Source: Serratia ureilytica (lineage in GTDB: Bacteria; Pseudomonadota; Gammaproteobacteria; Enterobacterales; Enterobacteriaceae). From it: a DNA stretch of 64,000 bases. This document shows positions 1-8,794 of this stretch, piece by piece. The notes beneath the pieces are model-generated. The model did no database searches. It had not been told where the DNA came from and was given only the letters and a program-made list of their open reading frames with translations. The stretch covers positions 124,001-188,000 of the forward strand of contig NZ_JABXOF010000008.1 of assembly GCF_013375155.1 (NCBI RefSeq), in the 5' to 3' direction. Made by a program: the position numbers and the translations under genes. Numbering within the stretch: position 1 is the stretch's first letter; each line of letters starts with the position of its first letter.

Positions 1-374
1 ACATCCAGCTTGCCATGGCGCCCCGGGTTGCGCAGACGATACGCTTGCCCCCAGGGGTCTTGCGGCAAGCGGCGGATATAACCGTCTTCGGGATAATTCC
101 TTGGGATCGGTGCCAGCGTCGGCCGGGTCACCAGCGCCGCCAGCCCCTGTTCCGCGCTGGGATAACGCCCGTTGTCCAGCTTGTACATATCCAACGCGTT
201 CTCCAACGCGACGATATCGCTGGCGGCCTTTTGCCGATCGGCCTTCTCCTTGTTTCCCATCAGGCTTGGAATGGTCAGGCTGGCCAACAGCCCCAGAATG
301 ACGATCACCACCATGATTTCCAGCAGCGTAAACCCTCGCTGCCGCGACCTGCGCATCTTGCTGATATGAATCAC
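1..374 (-). CDS. gspG: Type II secretion major pseudopilin GspG (partial, runs off left edge)
   Basis: Major pseudopilin of the type II secretion pseudopilus, which assembles in the inner membrane and pushes substrates through the GspD secretin. The reverse strand encodes a short basic leader, then the prepilin peptidase site RG/FTLLE, a hydrophobic segment (IMVVIVILGLLASLTIPSL) and the GspG-typical region with YPSAEQGL and LPQDPWG. The C-terminus lies beyond the window. Three in-frame starts are possible: ATG at 386, GTG at 374 and ATG at 356. I chose GTG 374 because GGAG lies 6 nt upstream of it; ATG 356 would give an 8-residue leader (MRRSRQRG), closer to the usual leader length, but has no clear ribosome site. 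It follows gspF by about 20 nt in a gspCDEFG operon. Identification is secure, start is not. Confidence 0.93.
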   Translation of the reverse strand, partial: MIHISKMRRSRQRGFTLLEIMVVIVILGLLASLTIPSLMGNKEKADRQKAASDIVALENALDMYKLDNGRYPSAEQGLAALVTRPTLAPIPRNYPEDGYIRRLPQDPWGQAYRLRNPGRHGKLD

Positions 375-397
375 TTTACTCTCCATTAACGGCATGA

Positions 398-1615
398 TTA
401 GCCGACCATATTATTGAGCTGCAATATCGGCTGCAGGATGGCCAAAATGATAAACAGCACCGAACCGGCCATCGCGATCACCAATAAAGGCTCAAACAGC
501 CCCAGCGCCAGCGTGACTTGCCGGCCGAAGGCCTCCTGCTGCATCGTCGCCGCCCGTTCGAGCATCATGTCCAGCTCACCGCTGCGCTCGCCGGACATGA
601 TCATGTGCCGCATCATCGGTGAGAACAGCGCGGTGCCCTCAAGCGACGGCGACAATCCTTCGCCCTCCCGCACCCGCTCCATCGCCGCCAGCAGCCGTTC
701 GCGGGCGGCATCGTTGCCCAACACGCCGGCGCTGATGCGCATCGCCTCCAGCAACGGCACCGCGCTGGCGTTCAAAATGCTCAGCGTTTTGGCGTAGCGC
801 GCCGTGTTCACCGCCAGCGACAGCTTGCCGACCACCGGCAACCGCAGGATGAACGCATGCCAGCGCACGCGCCGCGCCGGATCCCGCAGGCGATAGCGGA
901 ACGCGCCAAGGCCCGTCAGCACCGATATCAGCGCCAACGCCCCCCATCGTCGCAGCCCGTCGCTGGCGCCGAGCAGCATCCGGGTCGACAGCGGCAAGGT
1001 CTGCTTCATATGCACAAACTGTTCGATCACCTTCGGCACCACCGCCGTCAACAGGATCGCCACCACGCCGATTGCCACCGTCGTCAGCACCATCGGGTAC
1101 ACCAGCGCCTGCACGATTTTGTTCTTCATTTGCTGGCGCTGTTCGACGTAGTCGGCCAGCCGTTCCAGCACCGGCGCCAGATGGCCGGAAATCTCACCGG
1201 CGGCCACCATGGCGCAATAGAGGCGGTCAAAAATCTGCGGATGCTGCCCCAGCGCCTGCGCCAGCGGGAAACCCTCCAGAATGCGCTGCCTCACCTGAGT
1301 CAACGCCGCCTGCAGGCCTTTTTTCTCCGTTTGCCGCGCCACCGCCATCAGCGCCTCTTCCAGCGGCAGCGCGGCAGACAGCAGCGTCGCCAGTTGCCGG
1401 GTGAGCAGCGCCAGATCGCCGCTGCTCACGCCGCCCATCCAACGGCCGGCGAGCAGGCCGGCAAGAGCGGATCGCCTGCGCGCCTGCACCGCCAGCACCT
1501 GCCACCCCTTCTCACGCAGCCGATCGCGGGCCTGGCGCAGAGAATCCGCCTCCAACACGCCACGCCGGGCGCGCCCCTCACGATCGCAGGCGCGATAATC
1601 AAACTTCATCGCCAT
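398..1615 (-). CDS. gspF: Type II secretion inner-membrane platform protein GspF
   Basis: Polytopic inner-membrane platform protein that couples the GspE ATPase to pseudopilus assembly. The 405-residue product starts with the family signature ([16 protein letters not shown]) and carries two GspF-type cytoplasmic helical domains (about residues 65-165 and 270-370), with membrane segments near 170-193, 224-239 and 370-395. Length matches the usual 400-405. The start (or Met3 at 1609) lies inside the end of gspE, a 17-nt overlap that implies translational coupling. Product is intact. Confidence 0.95.
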   Translation of the reverse strand: MAMKFDYRACDREGRARRGVLEADSLRQARDRLREKGWQVLAVQARRRSALAGLLAGRWMGGVSSGDLALLTRQLATLLSAALPLEEALMAVARQTEKKGLQAALTQVRQRILEGFPLAQALGQHPQIFDRLYCAMVAAGEISGHLAPVLERLADYVEQRQQMKNKIVQALVYPMVLTTVAIGVVAILLTAVVPKVIEQFVHMKQTLPLSTRMLLGASDGLRRWGALALISVLTGLGAFRYRLRDPARRVRWHAFILRLPVVGKLSLAVNTARYAKTLSILNASAVPLLEAMRISAGVLGNDAARERLLAAMERVREGEGLSPSLEGTALFSPMMRHMIMSGERSGELDMMLERAATMQQEAFGRQVTLALGLFEPLLVIAMAGSVLFIILAILQPILQLNNMVG

Positions 1616-3095
1616 CCCCTTCGCGCGTCACCCGCAACACTTCTTCCAGGCTGGTCTCTCCGGCGCACATTTTGGCGATCCCATCCTGGCGCAGCGGCTG
1701 ATAGCGCTCCCCGGCCAGCCTGGCGATGTCCAGCTCACCGTCGCTACGGTGGATTGCCCTGCGCATCGGTTCATCCAGCACCAACAGTTCATGCAAACCG
1801 ATTCGGCCGCGATAGCCCTGCCCGCCGCAGGCCTCGCATCCTATCGGGCGCCAGCAGGTCAGCGCCCGCGTCGACGCCAGCCCCAGTTGGCGCCGCTGCG
1901 CGTCAGGCAGCGCATAAGGCTCGCGACAGTGCGGACAAAGCCGGCGCACCAGGCGCTGCGCCAACACGCCGCTCAGCGAGCTGGAAAGCAAAAACGGTTC
2001 AACGCCCATGTCCCGCAGCCGGGTCACGGCGCCGATCGCCGTGTTGGTATGCAGGGTCGACAGCACCAGATGTCCGGTCAATGAGGCCTGCACCGCGATC
2101 TGCGCCGTTTCACCGTCGCGGATCTCGCCGATCAACACCACATCGGGATCCTGACGCAGCAGCGCGCGCAGCCCGCGCGCGAAGGTCATGTCCACCTTGG
2201 GGTTCACCTGCGTCTGCGCGATGCCGGCCAGTTCATACTCGACGGGATCTTCGATCGTCATGATGTTGCGCTGTTCGTCATTGATCTGGTTCAGCAAGGT
2301 ATAAAGCGTGGTGCTCTTGCCCGAACCGGTCGGGCCGGTGACCAGAATAATGCCGTGCGGCTGGCGGATCAGGCGCAGCAACGCCTGTTGGTGCGCCGCC
2401 GCCATGCCCAGGCTGGGCAGTTCGAGCCGCACGCCCTGTTTATCCAACAGGCGCATGACCACGCGCTCGCCGTGGCTGGCCGGCATCACCGACACCCGCA
2501 CGTCGATCGCCCGCCCGCCAACCTTCAGCGCCATGCGCCCATCCTGCGGCACGCGCTTCTCGGCGATATCCAGCTTCGACATGACCTTGATGCGCGACAC
2601 CAGCAGCGCCGCCAGCTTGCGCTGTGGCGCCAGAATGCGGCGCAGCGCGCCGTCGATGCGAAAACGAATCACCAGCTCGCTCTCGTAGGTTTCGATGTGA
2701 ATATCGGAGGCGCGCTCTTTGATCGCCTCACTCAGCAAGGCGTTAATCAGGCGGATAATCGGCGCATCGTCCTGTTCGTCCAACAGGTCTTGCTGCTGCG
2801 GCAGCTCTTCCGCCAACGCATAGAAATCCAGTTCGCCACCCAGATCGTCGATCATTTTCTGCGCCTGGCCGCTTTCCCGCTGATAGTGCGCCACCAGCCG
2901 TTGTTCAAAGGCCTCCGTGTCCAGCCGGGCCAGCGTCGGCTCACCGGGCAGGCAGCGGTACGCCTCCATCAACGCGGCCTGGCGGGTCTCGGGGTGACAA
3001 TACAGTTGGATGCCGCTCTGCCCGTCGACGGCCAGCACGCCATGCTGCCGCGCCCAGCCAAAAGGCAGCCGCGGCCCCACAGAACGGGGCTTCAC
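1599..3095 (-). CDS. gspE: Type II secretion ATPase GspE
   Basis: Cytoplasmic hexameric ATPase that powers type II secretion. Visible motifs: Walker [10 protein letters not shown] at 254-262, Walker B region VVLIGEIRD at 319-327, the His box LSTLHTN at 345-351, and the four-cysteine zinc element typical of GspE (Cys387, Cys390, Cys420, Cys423). 498 residues, normal length. The N-terminal domain that docks to GspL is present (about 1-100). It overlaps gspD by 4 nt and gspF by 17 nt, so the three genes are tightly coupled. The core motifs are intact, so the ATPase looks functional. Confidence 0.96.
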   Translation of the reverse strand: MKPRSVGPRLPFGWARQHGVLAVDGQSGIQLYCHPETRQAALMEAYRCLPGEPTLARLDTEAFEQRLVAHYQRESGQAQKMIDDLGGELDFYALAEELPQQQDLLDEQDDAPIIRLINALLSEAIKERASDIHIETYESELVIRFRIDGALRRILAPQRKLAALLVSRIKVMSKLDIAEKRVPQDGRMALKVGGRAIDVRVSVMPASHGERVVMRLLDKQGVRLELPSLGMAAAHQQALLRLIRQPHGIILVTGPTGSGKSTTLYTLLNQINDEQRNIMTIEDPVEYELAGIAQTQVNPKVDMTFARGLRALLRQDPDVVLIGEIRDGETAQIAVQASLTGHLVLSTLHTNTAIGAVTRLRDMGVEPFLLSSSLSGVLAQRLVRRLCPHCREPYALPDAQRRQLGLASTRALTCWRPIGCEACGGQGYRGRIGLHELLVLDEPMRRAIHRSDGELDIARLAGERYQPLRQDGIAKMCAGETSLEEVLRVTREGDGDEV

Positions 3096-5059
3096 GGGCG
3101 CGCTCCGCGCGAATAAAACGCCTCGATACGCGCGACGGTGGCGAGGAACGCCCGATTGTCGATCGCCTTCTTATCGCCGGCGATCTCGCTGCGCAGTGCG
3201 TTATTCAGCTCACGATCGTCCTGCTGCTCGGCGTCGAACTTGCCTAACTTGCGCTGGCTCTGCCGGGCATACCCCTCGGAGCTGCGAATGATGGTCGGGC
3301 GGATAAACAGCATCAAATTACGCTTGCTCGCTTTAGTGGCGTTCGAGCGAAACAGCGCCCCCACCAGCGGGATCTTGCCCAGGATCGGCACGCTGCTCTC
3401 CAGCTCCGAGTTGGACTTGTCCAGCAGCCCGCCCACCACCACGGTCTCACCGCTGTCCACCAGCACCGTATTGTTGACCGTGCGGATATTGAAGGTCGCC
3501 CCCAGCGAATCCGGCGTGGCGCCGGCGCTGTCGGCAACGCTGGAGACCTCCTGCTCGATCTGCATCAGCACGGACTGGCCCTGATTGATCTGCGGTTTGA
3601 CCTTGAGCTTGATGCCCACCGTTTTGCGCGACACGGTATTGAAGACGTTATCGCTGTTGGTGGTTTGCGAACCGGTGAGGATCGGTACATCCTGGCCGAC
3701 GCTGAACTCCGCCTCGGCGTTATCGAGCGTAACGATGCTCGGCGTAGCCAGGATATTGTTTTGGTTGTTGCTGGCGATGGCGGACAGCAATACGCCCCAG
3801 TTGCCGCTGTAGAAACCGGTCATCAGGCCGTTGGCCTTGCCGAACACATCGCTCATGCCGTTTTCGAACCCCGCCGAGATGCCGGGCGCCTGGCCGGCGA
3901 ACTGCGTGCCGCCGCCGTATTTGTTGGCCCACTGCACGCCGATGTTCAGCCCCTGCCCATCCTGCACCTCGACGATCACCGCTTCGACCAGCACCTGCGC
4001 GCGCCGTACATCCAGCTTGGCGACCACCGCCTCCAGATCGCGCATCACGTCCGGCGCGGCGGTGATGATCAGCGCATTGGTCTGCTCATCGGCCTTGATC
4101 ACCACATTTTTCAACAGCGCCACGTTGGCGGCGGCGCTCTCTTTCTCGTTTTGCAGGCCCGCGCTCACGCCGGTCAGCACCTCGACCAGGCTCTGCGCCT
4201 TGGCGTATTTGAGCGGAATGACCTGGGTATTGCCTTGGGTGACACTCTTGTTATCCAACTGCTCAATCAGTTCTTTGGCGTGTTCGCGGGCCCGATCGTC
4301 CCCGGCGATCATCACGCTGTTGGTGCGTTCATCTGCCACCAGCCGCAGCGAGCCTGCCCCGGCCATACGCCGTTTGCCCTCTTCGCGAAACAGTTCGTTC
4401 ACCATCCGCGCGATCTCCGGCGCCGCCGCATGCTTCAGCGCGAAGGTCTCAACCTGATTGCCGTCGTCCTGATCCATCTCCCTGACAAGGTCGAGCAGGC
4501 CGTTGACTACCCCGGCTCGGCCGGTGATCAACAGCGCATTGCCCTGCTCGTAATGCGCCACGCTGCCCACGCCGATGCTGTCGTTAAGCTGGCGCAAGAT
4601 CGGCGAAACGTCTTTGGCCGCGATATTGCGCAGCGGCACCACGCGCATCACCACTTCATCCCCTTCGGCGATCGCCTCGCCGCCGCTTTGCGACAGCGCG
4701 GCTCTTTTTCCCTCTTTGGCGGCGATCACCTTCAGGACATTGTTGGGCATGCCGATGACCGTATAGCCGTAGACGTCCAGCACATTGAGAAAGAATTGGT
4801 AATATTGCTTCTCGTCGAGCTGTTCGTAGCTGCGCACCGTAACCTTACCTTTCACCGCCGGATCGATAATGATGGTCTTGCTCAGGTTTTTACTGACCGT
4901 ATTGATAAATTCCTGAATGTCCGTGCCTTTGAAATTGGCGGAGAATTGCTCCGCACGCGCCAGGCCCCCCAGGGCAATCATGACGGCCACCGCCGCTAAC
5001 GCGCGCCATAAACCGGCGCTCCAGCCTGCGCGGGAACGAAAAATAAAATGCGTCATCAC
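3092..5059 (-). CDS. gspD: Type II secretion outer-membrane secretin GspD
   Basis: Outer-membrane secretin that forms the exit pore. The 655-residue precursor has a signal peptide (hydrophobic 19-34, likely cleavage after ARA-36), an N0 domain ([15 protein letters not shown]), N1-N3 repeats and a C-terminal secretin domain ending in the conserved [14 protein letters not shown] and LMLFIRPTI segments at about 560-605. About 50 residues follow the barrel, the region where an S-domain binds a pilotin in some systems; no pilotin gene is visible here. Starts MM, either Met possible. The 48-nt gap to gspC is the only sizeable gap inside the gsp operon. Confidence 0.96.
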   Translation of the reverse strand: MMTHFIFRSRAGWSAGLWRALAAVAVMIALGGLARAEQFSANFKGTDIQEFINTVSKNLSKTIIIDPAVKGKVTVRSYEQLDEKQYYQFFLNVLDVYGYTVIGMPNNVLKVIAAKEGKRAALSQSGGEAIAEGDEVVMRVVPLRNIAAKDVSPILRQLNDSIGVGSVAHYEQGNALLITGRAGVVNGLLDLVREMDQDDGNQVETFALKHAAAPEIARMVNELFREEGKRRMAGAGSLRLVADERTNSVMIAGDDRAREHAKELIEQLDNKSVTQGNTQVIPLKYAKAQSLVEVLTGVSAGLQNEKESAAANVALLKNVVIKADEQTNALIITAAPDVMRDLEAVVAKLDVRRAQVLVEAVIVEVQDGQGLNIGVQWANKYGGGTQFAGQAPGISAGFENGMSDVFGKANGLMTGFYSGNWGVLLSAIASNNQNNILATPSIVTLDNAEAEFSVGQDVPILTGSQTTNSDNVFNTVSRKTVGIKLKVKPQINQGQSVLMQIEQEVSSVADSAGATPDSLGATFNIRTVNNTVLVDSGETVVVGGLLDKSNSELESSVPILGKIPLVGALFRSNATKASKRNLMLFIRPTIIRSSEGYARQSQRKLGKFDAEQQDDRELNNALRSEIAGDKKAIDNRAFLATVARIEAFYSRGARP

Positions 5060-5107
5060 AGTGTTGCCTTATGCTGTAAAACACCCCACGCCGAAGCGGC
5101 GCGCCGG

Positions 5108-5611
5108 CTACTCTTTAAACGTCAGCGCGGCGTAATAACCGTTTTCATCGAGCAGTATTTTGTTTTTTAATATCCGCACGATAACGGCATTGCTGCCGAC
5201 CAGCCGATCGCCAACGCCATACCCGGTTTGCTTACCGCCATGTTCCACGATAACCAGGCTTTTTTCGGCGTTATCACTGAACAGCAGACCGGTTATCTTG
5301 CCGAGCGCCGCGGCCTCCGGCGCGTTAGCCAGCAGCTCGGCGCCGATCGCCCACTCGCCGACCTTATACCCGCGCGCCTTTTCGCCGCTTTTCGCCGCCT
5401 GATAGCGGCCAAACCAGTGTGCGTCGTTAATTTTCTCGATGTCATCTTCCTGGGGAAAGACGCCATGGCGCACTTGCTCACGCCCACTTTCAAGGTGCGG
5501 CTCAACGGGTTCGTTATTCACGGTTATCATTCGCCACACCTGAGAAAGCATGAACGTCAAATTAGCCAGGAAGAAAAGTAGAATAAAAAAGTCTATCAAC
5601 CGCTTGCTCAC
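5108..5611 (-). CDS. gspC: Short type II secretion protein GspC (HR domain only)
   Basis: Inner-membrane protein that links the platform to the secretin and helps choose substrates. The 167-residue product has an N-terminal membrane segment (6-27), a periplasmic linker, and a complete homology region from HWFG (65-68) through the repeated beta strands ending LLDENGYYAALTF (153-165). It then stops: there is no PDZ or coiled-coil domain, so it is roughly 100 residues shorter than the usual 270-300. The stop is followed by only 48 nt before gspD, leaving no room for a remnant. Identification rests on the HR domain and position as first structural gene of the operon. A deletion relative to family norm or a naturally minimal subtype are both possible. 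Confidence 0.88.
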   Translation of the reverse strand: MSKRLIDFFILLFFLANLTFMLSQVWRMITVNNEPVEPHLESGREQVRHGVFPQEDDIEKINDAHWFGRYQAAKSGEKARGYKVGEWAIGAELLANAPEAAALGKITGLLFSDNAEKSLVIVEHGGKQTGYGVGDRLVGSNAVIVRILKNKILLDENGYYAALTFKE

Positions 5612-5641
5612 TGGCCCCCCGGTTATTCAACGGCGCCAACG

Positions 5642-6121
5642 CTAAGCGGAAATGCCCAACACCATCGCCACGGAAAACAGCAGCGTGATGGCCAGCGCCA
5701 CTTTATAATTCACGGCGTCCAGCCACGTTCGCCGCTGTTTATTAGCCGCCGGTGCCAAGCATTGCTCCCGCGTATTCGCGCGTTCGCAGGCCTGGAAACT
5801 CAGCATCACGCCAAATCGGGGAATGGTTTTGATCACCTCGCCCGGAATACCGTGGCGGGAGAGCAAAGCGCGGCATTGGAATATCATTTGATAATAGTTA
5901 TTGTCGCTGATGGTCTCATGGTTGCAGAACCAGACTGCGCGTATAATGTCATTTTTCTTATAGATGCCACTCAACAGGCACAGCATGAAACGCCGCTGCA
6001 ATTCGGTCATTTCGATGAGCACATTCTCTTTTTTAAATAACAGCGTCTTTTCATTGTTGTTTAAGATCACCAACTCATTTTCCAACAGAGTCTCGTTCAG
6101 GGCAATGCTATGTATGTCCAT
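5642..6121 (-). CDS. Small membrane-anchored winged-helix regulator heading the gsp operon
   Basis: 159-residue protein with an OmpR/CadC-type winged-helix domain at about 28-108 (helix LQRRFMLCLL, recognition region NNYYQMIFQCRALLSRHG, wing IKTIPRFGVML) and one C-terminal membrane segment at 140-158. Only a residue or two would remain outside the membrane, so unlike CadC or ToxR it has no periplasmic sensor domain. It ends 30 nt before gspC and is on the same strand, so it is probably co-transcribed with the secretion genes and may regulate them. Start ATG 6121 follows a purine-rich GGCGAGAG. No specific family member recognised; the regulator assignment is from fold-like sequence pattern and position. 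Confidence 0.75.
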   Translation of the reverse strand: MDIHSIALNETLLENELVILNNNEKTLLFKKENVLIEMTELQRRFMLCLLSGIYKKNDIIRAVWFCNHETISDNNYYQMIFQCRALLSRHGIPGEVIKTIPRFGVMLSFQACERANTREQCLAPAANKQRRTWLDAVNYKVALAITLLFSVAMVLGISA

Positions 6122-6520
6122 CTCTCGCCTATCAGTTTAATGAAGTCCAAAGGCTCCCTGTGCCATTACCTTTGCACGCATGCGGCAGATGCATTTTCAA
6201 CGCAAATAAGTGATTCGCCGTGTTAAGAGCCGGCTCAATTAATCATGTTAAAAATATTCATGCAACTTATTTATTTAAAATAAACAATATAAAATTAATC
6301 TAACAAAACAACACAAACCTAAAGCCATTAAGTCATTTAAAAACATAGTGATAGAAGAATTTATAAAATAAGTGAACCGCCATTAAATTCGATTAGTGAT
6401 GCGAAAAATAGACAATGACCGATAATAACTCATGTTATTAGTTGTGCGCTAAAAAGACGGCAGAACGCTATAAACGGCAAATAAAATGCATCTTTATCGG
6501 AGGGGGCAATAAAGTAAACG
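6122..6520. other. AT-rich non-coding gap upstream of the gsp operon
   Basis: 399 bases with no credible gene. The part from about 6230 to 6440 is strikingly AT-rich, with runs such as TTATTTATTTAAAATAAAC, in contrast to the GC-rich core genome to the right. It separates the FidL-like gene from the small winged-helix regulator and must hold the promoter of the regulator-gsp operon. Such AT-rich stretches are typical targets of H-NS silencing and of ToxR-like anti-silencers (general knowledge). I did not find a confident -35/-10 pair or a terminator. Confidence 0.55.
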
Positions 6521-7015
6521 TCAGGATTCAATATTGCATAAGAACATCGGCGAATAGGCATTGCTAAACATCAACGTGTTTTTATCAATGCTGCGAATAT
6601 GATAAAACGTCGACTCATTGCTGAAAAAGTAGGTATAAATCTCTTCCGGCAAGGTATCACGCGGCGAATAGTTGACCTCGCCATACTGAAAGCGATAAAA
6701 ACTCCCCTGCGAAACATAGCTGAAGTTAACCCGCCGATTGACGAAGTATTTCTTTTCACCGTCGTTGGCTAACCCCGACAGGACCATCACGCCCTTATCG
6801 CCGGACAAAAAGATGTAGTTTATTTTCAGCGACAGCTGAATGTCGTTATGAACCGCCTGCGCGTCCAGTGAATTGAAATAATTGAACGTGGCGTTCGCTT
6901 CACAGGAAAAATCACTGAAGTCATGATGGCTGCGTATCAGGGAATACATCACGCTGCCGGTCAACACGCACAGGCCGACCAGCGTGGCTGACAGAATATT
7001 TAACTTTTTTTCCAT
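6521..7015 (-). CDS. FidL/ToxS-like membrane partner protein
   Basis: 164-residue protein with one N-terminal membrane segment (7-27) and a periplasmic domain of about 135 residues rich in aromatic beta strands (INYIFLSG, YFVNRRVNFSYV, FYRFQYGEVNY). Cys38 and Cys160 bracket the domain and could pair. It resembles the FidL family, found in Salmonella beside the ToxR-like regulator MarT. Its start overlaps the end of the MarT-like gene by 16 nt, the arrangement reported for VtrA/VtrC-type co-component pairs, whose small partner forms a lipocalin-like barrel with the regulator's periplasmic domain. Likely role: sensing or stabilising partner. Ligand unknown. Confidence 0.72.
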   Translation of the reverse strand: MEKKLNILSATLVGLCVLTGSVMYSLIRSHHDFSDFSCEANATFNYFNSLDAQAVHNDIQLSLKINYIFLSGDKGVMVLSGLANDGEKKYFVNRRVNFSYVSQGSFYRFQYGEVNYSPRDTLPEEIYTYFFSNESTFYHIRSIDKNTLMFSNAYSPMFLCNIES

Positions 7016-7797
7016 GCCCGAATGTACTCGCTCTCACAGTTATGCAAAACAGCCGCACTGTCCTTCGTGCATTTGGCGATAAACTGGCGTCCGCTGTCTT
7101 CATTGGCATTTTGAGAACGGTTAACCTTGGTAATGACGACCTCGCCGGATCGGCAATGCCGGCCATACAAATCTTTCCTGACCAGAAACTGCAAGTAGCC
7201 GTCCTGGTGATTCGCCAAAAAATGGCCGGCATAGTAGATCGGGCAACCGTTCACCGTGCCGACGTAGGACAATACCTGCTTCTTTTCACTGTCGCGATGG
7301 TGCTTGTAATAGATGAAACACAGCGCCAGAAAAGATAAGGGTACGACGATCGATAAACTGCGCAGCAGAATAAAAAAATAGTGATGGGTGTTTTTTGTCG
7401 TTGCGGCAGGTGACGCCAACGTCACCGCGGCATCGGCAAGCTGAGGGGGCTCGGGTAAATCAATCCGCAGTCGGTCGACAGGTATTATTCGATTAAGTCT
7501 ATACCCCTTTTTGGATAGGGTAACGATGAGGCGCTCGTTGAAACCGACAGACGTCAATGCGCGTCGGGTCAGGCTGATATATTGATTTAACGTCGCGGAA
7601 GAGGCGCTCAAACCGTGATCGGTCCAAACCTGCTGCAACAGCGTCTCGCGGCTCACCGTCTCATGGCCGTGTTCAAGCAAGCATTTGAATACTCTGGCAT
7701 TGACGCTGGATAAGAAAACTTCCCGCCCCTTCTTTAAACTTTTCAATGAACCGTTTTCAGTATTAAATGTAATATCTTTATCAATGATATAAATCAT
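7000..7797 (-). CDS. MarT/ToxR-like transmembrane transcriptional regulator
   Basis: 265-residue one-protein membrane regulator. Winged-helix DNA-binding domain at about 5-103 (VNARVFKCLL, SRETLLQQVW, TLNQYISLTRRAL, wing TLSKKGYRL), a linker, one membrane segment at 141-164, and a periplasmic domain of about 100 residues with four cysteines (185, 215, 243, 254). The architecture is that of CadC, ToxR and MarT. I chose ATG 7797 (MIYIIDKD) over the in-frame GTG at 7818 because the family starts just before the first strand and AGG lies 6 nt upstream. The 16-nt overlap with the FidL-like gene points to a two-protein sensor. Likely targets are the downstream gsp genes, but that is inference. Confidence 0.78.
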   Translation of the reverse strand: MIYIIDKDITFNTENGSLKSLKKGREVFLSSVNARVFKCLLEHGHETVSRETLLQQVWTDHGLSASSATLNQYISLTRRALTSVGFNERLIVTLSKKGYRLNRIIPVDRLRIDLPEPPQLADAAVTLASPAATTKNTHHYFFILLRSLSIVVPLSFLALCFIYYKHHRDSEKKQVLSYVGTVNGCPIYYAGHFLANHQDGYLQFLVRKDLYGRHCRSGEVVITKVNRSQNANEDSGRQFIAKCTKDSAAVLHNCESEYIRAWKKS

Positions 7798-8153
7798 GTT
7801 TAGCCTGACAGCGCACACGGGTTATTATTTAAACTTATTGAGCCAGTTCGACGACCGCCGCTAAGCGCGGATAGTTTTTTCGCACAGAGAAAAAACAATA
7901 CTAACGTCATCCCAACAGGTGCGCAACTTTAAGAATTTTCCCCATCTCTCCATCCTTATTTGTCCCACAAATGGCGGTATACGCGTTATTTTTTCGCCGT
8001 CATCGGATCTGTTGGCAACAATACATTTCTATCAGGGGGATAAAGGCTAAAACGGTGCAGAGGACACGCTTCGCGATCGCGACGTGAAAGTAACGCCTGT
8101 TCAGCGTATCGACTTGATGAATAACGGGGAAGAGCGTTTTGCGGGACGCAAAT
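7798..8153. other. Non-coding gap between MarT-like gene and ffs
   Basis: About 356 bases with no credible gene. The half next to the MarT-like gene (7798-8000) is AT-rich and should hold that gene's promoter. The half near ffs (8000-8153) includes TTTGCG-TCC-CGCAAA, read leftward at about 8138-8152, a small perfect hairpin immediately after the mature 4.5S RNA end that could be its terminator or a processing signal, although no strong U-tract follows. This gap is the junction between the accessory secretion block and the conserved chromosome. Confidence 0.5.
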
Positions 8154-8267
8154 GGGTGGGGACCCTGCCAGCTACATCCCGGCACACACGTCACCTGCTG
8201 CGGCTGCTTCCTTCCGGACCTGACCGAGTTCACAAGTTAGTGTTGCGGGAGAACCAACAGGGTCCCC
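8154..8267 (-). ncRNA. ffs: 4.5S RNA, signal recognition particle RNA
   Basis: RNA component of the bacterial signal recognition particle; binds Ffh and targets nascent membrane proteins to FtsY. The reverse strand reads as a 114-nt RNA whose ends pair (GGGGACCCTGTTGGTT with AGCTGGCAGGGTCCCC) and which carries the hallmark SRP apical region GGTCAGGTCCGGAAGGAAGC at about 8206-8225. The 114-nt length equals E. coli 4.5S RNA. An upstream promoter predicts a 5' leader of about 26 nt, consistent with the RNase P-processed precursor known in E. coli. Confidence 0.96.
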
Positions 8268-8299
8268 ATTGACGGCTTCTGTACTCCGAAGCGGTGGGC

Positions 8300-8328
8300 A
8301 TTATCGGCGATGCCCCATCAAATAGCAA
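8300..8328 (-). promoter_or_regulatory. Sigma-70 promoter of ffs
   Basis: On the reverse strand TTGCTA (8328-8323) and GATAAT (8305-8300) are separated by exactly 17 nt, followed by a GC-rich discriminator GCCCACC as in stable-RNA promoters under stringent control. Predicted start near 8293 leaves about 26 nt before the mature RNA. Confidence 0.7.
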
Positions 8329-8415
8329 GCCAACCCGGGCCAACCGCTGTTTTCTTGCCCACCTGCATTGTGGCACACTCTCCGCCTGGGTTTTGACTCG
8401 CGCAGGAACTGCAAC

Positions 8416-8730
8416 ATGCAACCAGAAGACGCCTCTTTCAGCCAGCGGGTATTCCATATCGTGGCCGCTATTCCGTACGGCAAAGTCACCACCTACGGTG
8501 AAGTCGCCCGTCTGGCCGGTTCGCCGCGCGCCGCGCGTCAGGTCGGCGGTGTGCTGCGGCGTTTGCCGGAAGGCAGCACGCTGCCGTGGCACCGCGTAAT
8601 CAACCGGCACGGGCAAATCTCGCAACAGGGGGAGGATTTTCAACGGCAACGGCAGGCATTGCTGGCGGAGGGGATTATTTTCGGCCCGCACAGCACGGTC
8701 GATTTCGATCGCTACGGCTGGCGCTGGTAA
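8416..8730 (+). CDS. atl: Alkyltransferase-like protein Atl (YbaZ)
   Basis: DNA-binding member of the O6-alkylguanine methyltransferase family that cannot transfer alkyl groups but flags O6-alkylguanine for nucleotide excision repair. The 104-residue protein has the fold's helix-turn-helix segment (GKVTTYGEVARLAG, 22-35) and the motif PWHRVI at 57-62, where tryptophan replaces the PCHR cysteine acceptor. That substitution defines the Atl class. Start ATG 8416 has AGGA 8 nt upstream; an upstream in-frame ATG at 8368 lacks family similarity. Diverges from ffs. Confidence 0.94.
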   Translation: MQPEDASFSQRVFHIVAAIPYGKVTTYGEVARLAGSPRAARQVGGVLRRLPEGSTLPWHRVINRHGQISQQGEDFQRQRQALLAEGIIFGPHSTVDFDRYGWRW

Positions 8731-8766
8731 AACAAAACAGCCTTTGGCCGAAGCGCAAAGGCTGTT
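8731..8766 (-). terminator. Terminator of ybaY, shared with atl end
   Basis: Stem ACAGCCTTTG (8737-8746) pairs with CAAAGGCTGT (8756-8765); read leftward it is followed by TTTTGTT. It lies between the convergent atl and ybaY genes and may act on both. Confidence 0.7.
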
Positions 8767-8794
8767 GATTGGGTCTTGCCGTACCGCAGCAGAA

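Noticed and set aside
3665-4999. Rightward open frame opposite gspD
   Set aside because: Shadow of the secretin gene; no recognisable motif.
8000-8272. Short open frames across ffs
   Set aside because: They overlap the 4.5S RNA, whose structure and sequence explain the conservation.
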